Positions 14,825 to 21,726 of a DNA stretch of 39,630 nt are shown here, piece after piece. How positions within the stretch are numbered: the first letter of the stretch is position 1; the number at the start of each line of letters is the position of its first letter. Location of the stretch: the NCBI GenBank assembly GCA_011389935.1, contig JAABTJ010000025.1, forward strand, positions 1 to 39,630, written 5' to 3'. A program made the position numbers and the translations under genes. Below the pieces are notes generated by a model that saw only the letters and a list, made by a program, of their open reading frames with translations, was not told where the DNA came from and did no database searches. Source of the stretch: Desulfobacteraceae bacterium (GTDB taxonomy: Bacteria; Desulfobacterota; Desulfobacteria; Desulfobacterales; Desulfosalsimonadaceae).

Positions 14825-15813
14825 CGGTGATAATCGTCCGGTATGTTGAATTTCTGCCTGTATTCGGGCATGTCGATGATCGGGGGTCGCTCGTGCCCCT
14901 CGATGCAAAATGGCTCCTGCTGGTAACGCCCGGGGACTTTCTGGTACTGAATCAATTCATTATACACCTTCTGCCGGATTTCCACCAGTCCATAATTTTC
15001 AATTCGCTTGAGGAATGTTTTCATAATCACGAAAGCCATTTTTCCGAGCGCCTTGGTGTCCTGGTTCCGGTGAACCCGCTTGTCAAGGTCCACCTGGGCG
15101 ATCACGTCCATGCCCCATTTATCATAAATATCCAGGATCATACTGGTTTCTATGCCATACCCGATGGGGAAGGGGATGGTTTCCAGGATGTCGCGGAAGG
15201 CGGCATATTCGCCGGAAAGGGGCTGCAGAATCTGCGTCAACTCCGGATAAAACAGGGAGAATACAGGGCGGATCACCAGTTCGGTGACCCGTCCCCCCCC
15301 GGTCGGACGGATCCTTGCGTCTTCCCCGGCAAGGGGGCGGTCGTAAAATGCTTTCACGTATTTGACGTGGTCATACATCAGCAGCGGCCCCAGAAGGGCA
15401 TAGGCGAAACGGTGGTGGATATTGGTAATATCGGCATCCAGGTAGATGATGATATCCCCCTTTGCGACATAGAGGGCTTTCCAGAGGTTCTCCCCCTTGC
15501 CTTTGAAAACGGGCAGTTTCGGCAGGATGTCATTTGCGGCATGCACGTTTGCGCCGTAGTCGGCCGCCACCTCGCAGGTGTTGTCCGTGGACCCCGAATC
15601 CACCACCACGATTTCGTCAAGGAGCGGATACCGGGCCATCAGTTCGGACTTCATGATAACGATTTGCTTGCCGATGGTTTTTTCTTCGTTGAGCGTGGGC
15701 AGGCAAAGGGAGACGCTGATTTTCTTCTGTTCTTTCTTTTTGACGAGTTTCCCGATATCCTTGAATTTCGAGTGATGAAAGGTGTTTTTTCGCAGCCAGT
15801 TGTTACTTGTCAT
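14821..15813 (-). CDS. gpgS: Glucosyl-3-phosphoglycerate synthase-like glycosyltransferase (GT81)
   Basis: Probable NDP-glucose:3-phosphoglycerate glucosyltransferase, making the precursor of glucosylglycerate, a compatible solute or precursor of methylglucose polysaccharides. 330 residues, soluble GT-A fold. Visible motifs: CLPTLNEEKTIG, VVDSGSTDNT, the DxD-type IYLDADI, GGGRVTEL, QPLSGEYAAFR and PFPIGYGIET, together matching GpgS/GT81. A related mannosyl-3-phosphoglycerate synthase activity cannot be excluded from sequence alone. AAGGGG lies 7 nt before ATG 15813. The gene overlaps the preceding M20-like gene by 11 nt and moaA by 4 nt. No GpgP-type phosphatase gene is next to it. Confidence 0.8.
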   Translation of the reverse strand: MTSNNWLRKNTFHHSKFKDIGKLVKKKEQKKISVSLCLPTLNEEKTIGKQIVIMKSELMARYPLLDEIVVVDSGSTDNTCEVAADYGANVHAANDILPKLPVFKGKGENLWKALYVAKGDIIIYLDADITNIHHRFAYALLGPLLMYDHVKYVKAFYDRPLAGEDARIRPTGGGRVTELVIRPVFSLFYPELTQILQPLSGEYAAFRDILETIPFPIGYGIETSMILDIYDKWGMDVIAQVDLDKRVHRNQDTKALGKMAFVIMKTFLKRIENYGLVEIRQKVYNELIQYQKVPGRYQQEPFCIEGHERPPIIDMPEYRQKFNIPDDYHR

Positions 15814-16972
15814 CGCACAACCCCTTGTCGATGGCCAGAAGCAGCCCGATTATCTGCGCGATACCGACAAACATGGGATTGATCCGCATGGTTGCATTTG
15901 CCAGGTGGGCGTTTTTACCGGTGGTTATTCCCAGGGTCACGGCGGGGATATTTCTGGACAGAAATACCGAGAGCTCCGATTCGCTCGATTCGCTGACAGG
16001 TTTCAGGCCAAGGCTTTTCATTATCGCCACGGTGTATTTGACCAGCGGGTGGCCGTATTTCAGGGCGGCGGCGTTTTGGACGGTGATGGTTTCGAGTTTC
16101 AGTGCCACGGAGTGTTCATGCCCCACGCCCTCCACAAGATCTTCTATTTTTTCGTAGACCTGTTTGACCATTTCGTCGGAGTCGCTCTGGATTTCAAAGC
16201 CCAGGCGGGCCTGGACAGGAATTTCGCCGTGCTTGTGGCCGCCGGTTATCTTCCCGATGATGATGCGGCATCGGGGACGTTGGGGCAGGTTGATCCCGAG
16301 CAGTTCGTTGATGAGCTCATTTAAGACCAAAATGGCATTGGGCTTGAATTTTTCCGTAAAAAAATGGCGGGTCGCCAGGATGTCGCATGAAATTTCCCCG
16401 CGGATGATTCCCTCGGAATAGTAATTGAAATGCCCGAGCACCTGCCCCTCCATGATGATGGCGCTGCGGATGGGGCGCGACCAGGTATTCAGCAGGTGGC
16501 GGATTCCCCGCAGGTTCCCTCTGCCGATGGACTGGGTGACCCCCGCAAGTACGATATCGGAGGCAAAAGAGATCTCGAGATGTCGAAAAATCAGGGGAAG
16601 GGAGGCCAGTATTCCGATGGACACAGTGTTGTCAAGAATGCCGGGGCCGGTAATGGCGTTTTTCCGGACGATATAGTTGTGTTCCACATCCTCCCCGGAA
16701 TATATCGTATCCAGGTGGGCCGTCAGAAAAATCGGATCATGGTTTTTCCCGTCTTTCCCCTTGATGATGCCTATGGCGTTTTTCAACTGGTCCTTGCCGC
16801 ATTCGTCCACTGCGGCGCACGCGAGCCTTTCCAGGAAGATATCGGCCCTTGCGTCTTCATCGAACGTCGGACCGGGTACCTGCCCGATAAGGACAATGTT
16901 GGAAATGACCGTTTCTTTTATCGCCTGCACCTGGTCGACGAAAAACGGTAGTTTTTTCAATATGTCATCCAT
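15803..16972 (-). CDS. M20-like peptidase homologue lacking the catalytic Glu pair
   Basis: A 389-residue protein with the M20/M28-type metallopeptidase layout: HLDT in LTAHLDTIY (first metal His and catalytic Asp), bridging Asp in GPGILDN, and the last His in KNAHLANATM, with a central dimerisation-like insert. Where active relatives carry EE-GLGxLRG (general base plus ligand), this protein has TQSIGRGNLRG, so both glutamates are absent. It may be inactive, regulatory or altered in chemistry (inference). It heads the operon with gpgS and moaA and overlaps gpgS by 11 nt, so a role tied to glucosylglycerate metabolism is possible. ATG 16972 is used; TTG 16978 is an alternative with slightly better spacing to GGGGA. 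Confidence 0.7.
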   Translation of the reverse strand: MDDILKKLPFFVDQVQAIKETVISNIVLIGQVPGPTFDEDARADIFLERLACAAVDECGKDQLKNAIGIIKGKDGKNHDPIFLTAHLDTIYSGEDVEHNYIVRKNAITGPGILDNTVSIGILASLPLIFRHLEISFASDIVLAGVTQSIGRGNLRGIRHLLNTWSRPIRSAIIMEGQVLGHFNYYSEGIIRGEISCDILATRHFFTEKFKPNAILVLNELINELLGINLPQRPRCRIIIGKITGGHKHGEIPVQARLGFEIQSDSDEMVKQVYEKIEDLVEGVGHEHSVALKLETITVQNAAALKYGHPLVKYTVAIMKSLGLKPVSESSESELSVFLSRNIPAVTLGITTGKNAHLANATMRINPMFVGIAQIIGLLLAIDKGLCDDK

Positions 16973-17045
16973 GGCCAAGCCATCCCCGTTCAGTAAACCG
17001 TCTTTACCCTAAGATAATCGTACCCTTTTTGAAAAGCAATAAAGA

Positions 17046-17200
17046 TGACGGCTTCGTAAAAAGCCCAATATCTGCGTTGCGCACAATTTTTGAAGAATCT
17101 CACGTACGGCTAAGTACGTTCAATTCTTCAAAAATTGCACGCGCCTTGATCTTGAACTTTTACCTTTGCCGTCCAAAATCGACTTTTTACGGGACCATCA
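17046..17200 (+). mobile_element. 155-bp palindromic MITE-like element, copy 3
   Basis: The cleanest copy. It starts TGACGGCTTCGTAAAAAGCC, ends GACTTTTTACGGGACCATCA and is flanked by AAGA on both sides (17042-17045, 17201-17204), a 4-bp target duplication. The internal hairpin has perfect 15-bp arms: CAATTTTTGAAGAAT (17084-17098) and ATTCTTCAAAAATTG (17123-17137), with an inner ACGTAC/GTACGT. It lies between cobA-hemD and the M20-like gene. The remaining intergenic bases on either side show nothing I recognise. Confidence 0.9.
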
Positions 17201-17267
17201 AAGATGGAAAAGGGGGCGCGGACGCCAACCAGGATATGGGGGCCGGAAGACAGTTTTGAGATCGGTT

Positions 17268-18794
17268 CTACACGCCGCGGGAAGACCAGTATTTCTCAAT
17301 GGCGTCGCAAAGCCCGTCAATGGTATAGGTGTCCGCTTCGACATGGACGGTAAACCCGTTTTCAGCAGCGGTTTGCGCGGTGATCGGGCCGATGGCGGCG
17401 ACGGCGACGCCGGACAAAAGCTTGTCGGATTCGTCTTCGGGCAAAAGGGCTGCAAAGTTGGTGACGGTCGATGAACTGGTAAAGGTTACCATGTCAATGG
17501 TTTTTTCGCGGAGCGCCGCTACCAGGCCGCCTGTTGCAGCCGTGTCCGAGACCGTTTCGTAGGCGATGATTTCTTCCACATCCGCCCCCATTTTTGTCAG
17601 CTCCACGGGAAGCACGGGGCGTGCGCCCGCTGCACGGGGGAGAAGAATCTTTTTGCCGGAAACGGCCCTGTCCGCAAACGCCGCCACAACGGATTCCGCC
17701 CGGAAGCTTTCCGGTACGATATCGGCACCAAGTCCGAAGCGCTGCATTTTTTCCGCCGTTGCCGGTCCGATGGCCGCGGTCCGGATGTGTCCGAGCGCCC
17801 GGGTGTCCTTTCCGAGCGCTTTCATGCGCGAAAAAAACACTTCCACGCCGTTTACACTGGTGAAAACCAGCCAGTCGAAGGAGCCGATCGTATGGATGGC
17901 CTGGTCCAGAGGCCCTGCGTCATCGGGAACGACCACCCGGATAACGGGATATTCAAGGCACTCGGCGCCCATGTCGGAAAGTTTTTTCACCATGTCGCTG
18001 GCCTGTTTTCTTGCCCGCGTCACCACGATCCGCCGGCCGAACAGGGGGCGGTTTTCAAACCACTTCATTTTTTCCCGCAGTTCCACCACCCGCCCGACCA
18101 CGATAATACACGGGGCTTTCAGGCCCGCTTTTGCGACGTTTTCGTTTATGGTGGCAAGCGTGCCGGTTACCGTCTGCTGGGAGGCGGTCGTCCCCCAACG
18201 GACCAGCGCCACGGGGGTTGCCGAATCCATGCCGCACCCCGTGAGTCTCGCCGTGATCCGGGGGAGGTTTTTCACGCCCATGAGGAACACCAGGGTCCCG
18301 CCCGTTTTTGCCAGCGCTTCCCAGTTGAGCATTGACTCGGCCTTGTTGGGGTCTTCGTGTCCGGTGATGAAGGTCACCGAAGACGTGTACTGGCGGTGGG
18401 TCAGGGGGATGCCCGCATATGCCGGGGCAGCGATGGCGGATGTGACGCCGGGCACGATTTCAAAGGGGATGTTTTCGGCCGTAAGCGCCTCGATTTCCTC
18501 CCCCCCCCGTCCGAAAATGAAGGGGTCCCCCCCCTTGAGCCGGACCACCACATTGCCTGCCGCGGCCTTTTCCACGATCAGGGCATTGATCTGGTCCTGG
18601 GTGAGGGTGTGATCCCCCCCCTGCTTCCCGGCGTATATCATCTCCGCGTGGTCATGCGAAAAGGTGAGCAGTTGTTTCGAGGCGAGGTAGTCGTAGATGA
18701 TGACGTCCGCCGCACCGATGCATTCGATTCCCTTTTGTGTCGCCAGGCCGGGGTCTCCGGGGCCGGCGCCCACAAGATAGACTTTTCCGCGCAT
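17268..18794 (-). CDS. cobA-hemD: Fused uroporphyrinogen-III C-methyltransferase / uroporphyrinogen-III synthase
   Basis: 508 residues. Residues about 1-250 are CobA/SUMT (VYLVGAGPGDPGL, RLKGGDPFIFGRGGEE, PGVTSA, GIPLTHR), which methylates uroporphyrinogen III to precorrin-2 for siroheme, cobalamin and the siroheme-dependent heme route. Residues about 255-508 are HemD (VVTRARKQAS, VFTSVNGVEVFF, FTSSSTVTNF, AAIGPITA), which closes the ring. The start at ATG 18794 fits the universal CobA N-terminus (MRGKVYLVGAG); an in-frame extension to 18902 would run into hemC and has no homology. It lies 58 nt downstream of hemC in the operon fmdB-like, hemC, cobA-hemD. C9 and C8 runs occur in the CobA part (18500-18534). 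Such fusions are known in Clostridia and Desulfobacterota. Confidence 0.93.
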   Translation of the reverse strand: MRGKVYLVGAGPGDPGLATQKGIECIGAADVIIYDYLASKQLLTFSHDHAEMIYAGKQGGDHTLTQDQINALIVEKAAAGNVVVRLKGGDPFIFGRGGEEIEALTAENIPFEIVPGVTSAIAAPAYAGIPLTHRQYTSSVTFITGHEDPNKAESMLNWEALAKTGGTLVFLMGVKNLPRITARLTGCGMDSATPVALVRWGTTASQQTVTGTLATINENVAKAGLKAPCIIVVGRVVELREKMKWFENRPLFGRRIVVTRARKQASDMVKKLSDMGAECLEYPVIRVVVPDDAGPLDQAIHTIGSFDWLVFTSVNGVEVFFSRMKALGKDTRALGHIRTAAIGPATAEKMQRFGLGADIVPESFRAESVVAAFADRAVSGKKILLPRAAGARPVLPVELTKMGADVEEIIAYETVSDTAATGGLVAALREKTIDMVTFTSSSTVTNFAALLPEDESDKLLSGVAVAAIGPITAQTAAENGFTVHVEADTYTIDGLCDAIEKYWSSRGV

Positions 18795-18852
18795 TGTGTT
18801 CAATCTCGTAAAAATTCCGTGGTGTGCGGGCAGAAAAAACCGTTTGCCGTCA

Positions 18853-19797
18853 TTATTGCTGTTCTGCCTGCTGTATGAGCCTCTCGATAATCTCCGCCGC
18901 ACCCCGCTCGATCAGGCGCCGGGCAAGGGTTTCGCCAAGAAAGATACCTTCCCCGAATGCGCCGGTAATGGTGTCCTTATAAAGGACGGATCCATCTGTT
19001 TCCGCCACGAGACCCGTAAGGGAAAGCTCGTCACCGGCGGGTGAAACCGTGGCGAAGGCGGCAATGGGCACCTGGCAGCCTCCCTGGAGGAGCTTCAGGA
19101 AAGCCCGCTCGGAAAGCACGGCGCGCGCTGAATCTTCGTGGTGCAGGGCTGCTGCCAGATCGTTGATGCGCTCGTCGTTTTGCCGGGTTTCAATGCAGAG
19201 CGCCCCCTGCCCCACTGCGGGCAGAATGACATCGGCACCGATTTCCTGGGTGATTCTGTCTGCCATGCCGAGCCGTTTCATGCCGGCGGCCGCAAGGACG
19301 ATGGCGTCCAGTTGTTCCGTTTCCAGTTTTTTGAGGCGGGTGTCCAGGTTGCCGCGCAGGCCCGTGATACGAAAATCGGGGCGAAAATGCAGCAGCTGCG
19401 ACGCCCTGCGGAGGCTGCTGGTGCCGATTACGGCGCCTTCCGGCAATTCTTCCACCGGCCGGCCGCTTTTCGTAATCAGGACGTCAAAGGGGGTTTCGCG
19501 CCTCGGTATGGACGAAATCCAAAGGCCTTCGGGCATCTCCCCGGGCATGTCCTTCATGGAGTGAACGGCAAGGTCGATGCGCCCTTCCAGCAGGGCCTCC
19601 TCGATCTCCTTCACAAACAGCCCTTTGCCGCCCACCTTGGCAAGGGGGACGTCCAGGATTTTATCGCCGGTGGTTTTGATGACCTCGAGGGCGACCGTAA
19701 GGCCGGGATGGCGGCGGACCAGTTCGCTTTTGACCCACTCGGCCTGCCATAGCGCCAGCTTGCTGCCGCGGGTGCCTATGGTAACTTCGGATGTCAT
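18853..19797 (-). CDS. hemC: Porphobilinogen deaminase (hydroxymethylbilane synthase)
   Basis: Polymerises four porphobilinogens into hydroxymethylbilane, the substrate of the HemD half of the next gene. 314 residues, normal length. Motifs: IGTRGSKLALWQAE at the N-terminus, the dipyrromethane cofactor cysteine in GGCQVPIAA, and HSMKDMP carrying the active-site Asp region (SLRR follows). ATG 19797 is chosen: it overlaps the stop of the FmdB-like gene (ATGA) and starts two residues before the family core; the 11 extra upstream residues of the open frame are not family-like. Confidence 0.95.
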   Translation of the reverse strand: MTSEVTIGTRGSKLALWQAEWVKSELVRRHPGLTVALEVIKTTGDKILDVPLAKVGGKGLFVKEIEEALLEGRIDLAVHSMKDMPGEMPEGLWISSIPRRETPFDVLITKSGRPVEELPEGAVIGTSSLRRASQLLHFRPDFRITGLRGNLDTRLKKLETEQLDAIVLAAAGMKRLGMADRITQEIGADVILPAVGQGALCIETRQNDERINDLAAALHHEDSARAVLSERAFLKLLQGGCQVPIAAFATVSPAGDELSLTGLVAETDGSVLYKDTITGAFGEGIFLGETLARRLIERGAAEIIERLIQQAEQQ

Positions 19798-20024
19798 ACG
19801 CCGCAGGTGGAGCAGCTTGTGGAAGAACATGTGCCGCAGCCGGACGAACCCGCGGACGCGCCGACGGTTTCACCGCCGCTCCCCTTGCTGATAAAGCCGC
19901 ACGCGGACATGAGGCGTTTTATGTTTTCCGTCCCGCATTCCGGACATACGGGCGTTTCCTTCCCCATGACAAGCATTTCAAATTTCTTGTCACATTTGTC
20001 GCAGAAATATTCGTATATGGGCAT
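19794..20024 (-). CDS. FmdB-family zinc-ribbon protein
   Basis: A 76-residue small zinc-ribbon protein of the FmdB family. It starts MPIYEYFCDKCDKKFE, with CxxC pairs CDKC and CPEC forming the zinc site, and ends in a Ser/Cys-rich tail (CGTCSSTSCSTC). The function is unknown; the family is often annotated as a putative regulator. ATG 20024 is chosen because GAGGAG is well spaced and the MPIYEY start is the family signature. It is the first gene of the hemC operon, with its stop overlapping the hemC start, and is preceded by a good promoter at 20159-20187. A metal-related role next to tetrapyrrole synthesis is only a guess. Confidence 0.85.
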   Translation of the reverse strand: MPIYEYFCDKCDKKFEMLVMGKETPVCPECGTENIKRLMSACGFISKGSGGETVGASAGSSGCGTCSSTSCSTCGV

Positions 20025-20158
20025 GGGATTTCTCCTCTTCTTTACAAAAAAATAACACGCAGCAGCGCCTTTGGAACAAACCGGCCGTCCGATCAAGGGG
20101 GCGCTATCCCCGGCCGACGGTACCCGGGCCAGTGGTGATCTTAAACGGCAAAACGTAT

Positions 20159-20187
20159 ATTATATTACAATTCTTTGTATTTATCAA
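20159..20187 (-). promoter_or_regulatory. Sigma-70 promoter of the fmdB-hemC-cobA/hemD operon
   Basis: On the minus strand TTGATA (20182-20187), a 17-bp spacer and a perfect TATAAT (20159-20164). Transcription would start near 20151, giving a leader of about 127 nt before the FmdB-like ATG at 20024. Confidence 0.65.
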
Positions 20188-20208
20188 TAGACAACCTGAC
20201 CAGGAAGA

Positions 20209-20236
20209 CCCCGTAGGGGCACCCCTTGCGGGTGCC
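20209..20236 (+). repeat. Short GC-rich palindromic repeat, copy B
   Basis: CCCCGTAGGGG followed by CACCCCTTGCGGGTGC: two adjacent hairpins (CCCC-GTA-GGGG, and GCACCC-CTTGC-GGGTGC with perfect 6-bp arms). It is the reverse complement of the sequence at positions 1-26 with one mismatch. A partial echo, GCAAGGGATGACCCGC, lies at 20252-20267. Placed after the TPR gene and before the hemC operon promoter, it could help end transcription, but there is no T-run. Confidence 0.65.
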
Positions 20237-20274
20237 CGGAATCTGTGCATTCGCAAGGGATGACCCGCTTCGCA

Positions 20275-21627
20275 TCAGGAACCGGCAGCATTTTTCTGCG
20301 CTTCGGTGCCGGAGATCAGCTCCTTTGCGTTTTCCAGATAGCGCCCGGATTCCTCGTGCCCGCAATCAATGGCGGTTTCAAAATGCGTGAGCGCTTCCTC
20401 GTACCGGTTGCGGCTGAAGTACATCATGGCCAGGCGATGATGAAACAGGCCGTTTTTGGGTTGAATTTCCACGGCATTTTCGCCATATACAAGGGCTATT
20501 TCAGGATTGCGGTTTTCGTTTTCATAACACAAGGCCAGGGCGGAAAGGGAATGGGCGTCGTCCGGGCGCTGTTTCAACGCCCTGTTATAGGCTTTTACGG
20601 CTTCATCCGGGCGATCAAGGGCCATATTGCAGTCGCCCATGGCGCGATAAACGAGGTTCCCGGGGGTTTCATTCTTTGAAAGGGCCTGCCGGAGGTAGGA
20701 AAGGGCCTCATCCAAACGGCCGAGTTCATAAAGCGCGCGCCCTGTCTGAAACAGCAGTTCAAAAATATTGTCATCCGTTTTCATGGCGCGCTGGAAATAT
20801 CCGAGCGCCTTTTCGTAGTCTTCCTTCTGCATGTAAATGTAGCCCGCATTGTAAATGGCAAAGGCGTCTTCCGGATCCAGTTCGATTGCCCGGTTGAAAG
20901 AGGCCAGTGCACTGTCCCAGTCTTCCCTGTCCCCGTGGCAGACGCCGATGCTGTTGTGCACGTTGACGTTTTCAGGGTCGAGAGCGAGTGCCCGCTCATA
21001 CTCGGCCAGCGCTTCATCCAGTTGACCGGCCTGGTAAAATGCATCCCCGCTTATATTCAGGCTGACGGCGTCAAAACAGACAATGGATCCGGGCCCGAAA
21101 AAGTCCGCATGGGCAAGGGCTTTTCTGGCGTTTTCAAAGATGTCTTTTTTTTCAGAGGAAATGGTGGGATATACGGAAATCCCGATGCTTACGGTTTCAT
21201 TTGTGCGCTTGGCGGTTTGTGCGCCGATTTTTTCGGCGGCGTCGCGGCATGCTTTTTCATCCGCTCCAGGCAGATAGGCACCGAAAAAACCCCTTTCGGT
21301 CATGCGCACTGCCCCGCCTGTTTTTTTACATATTTTTTCAATAATTCCGGCGATATCTGAAATGGCCTCGTCCGGGATGCAAACCGTATCCGCAGCATCG
21401 ATGCAAACGGCCATTGCTCCGAAAGTCTCGGCGTCTTTTGCCATCGCCATAACATGTTCCAAAAACTGCGCTTCCTCAGAAGCGGCAGTGCCGGGGCACC
21501 CCTGGTTTTCGGGCAACTCTTCGGCGTCTTTGGCGTGGGTCTTTTTCTGCCGGGCATCGGCTTCCGACAGCAGGAGATGCCCTTTGCCCGACTTGCCCCT
21601 AAGAGCGTTTTTCCTATGATCCGTCAT
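20275..21627 (-). CDS. TPR protein with a degenerate GGDEF-like N-terminal domain
   Basis: 450 residues, soluble. Residues about 55-190 resemble the diguanylate cyclase fold: TVSIGISVYP and the following ENARKALAHAD match the conserved end of GGDEF domains, but where GGDEF itself belongs the sequence reads TERGFFGA, so no cyclase activity is expected. Residues about 200-440 are about seven tetratricopeptide repeats with the usual A/G-L-Y-F-A-P pattern (for example YEKALGYFQRAMKTD, DEALAEYERALALDP), a protein-binding scaffold. Start ATG 21627 has AAGGA 10 nt upstream. It has its own promoter (21680-21708) and lies downstream of selA, whose stop is about 100 nt away. Function unknown. Confidence 0.75.
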   Translation of the reverse strand: MTDHRKNALRGKSGKGHLLLSEADARQKKTHAKDAEELPENQGCPGTAASEEAQFLEHVMAMAKDAETFGAMAVCIDAADTVCIPDEAISDIAGIIEKICKKTGGAVRMTERGFFGAYLPGADEKACRDAAEKIGAQTAKRTNETVSIGISVYPTISSEKKDIFENARKALAHADFFGPGSIVCFDAVSLNISGDAFYQAGQLDEALAEYERALALDPENVNVHNSIGVCHGDREDWDSALASFNRAIELDPEDAFAIYNAGYIYMQKEDYEKALGYFQRAMKTDDNIFELLFQTGRALYELGRLDEALSYLRQALSKNETPGNLVYRAMGDCNMALDRPDEAVKAYNRALKQRPDDAHSLSALALCYENENRNPEIALVYGENAVEIQPKNGLFHHRLAMMYFSRNRYEEALTHFETAIDCGHEESGRYLENAKELISGTEAQKNAAGS

Positions 21628-21679
21628 AATGCAAAAGTCCTTGTAAGCAATTCTCGTGAAAGGTCCGTAAAACAGTTGA

Positions 21680-21708
21680 AATATAGTATATTGTCTTTGG
21701 TTTGTCCA
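21680..21708 (-). promoter_or_regulatory. Sigma-70 promoter of the GGDEF-remnant/TPR gene
   Basis: On the minus strand TGGACA (21703-21708), a 17-bp spacer and TATATT (21680-21685), each one base off consensus. The predicted start near 21673 gives a leader of about 46 nt. Confidence 0.6.
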
Positions 21709-21726
21709 GCGTCCGTAACCGGGCCG

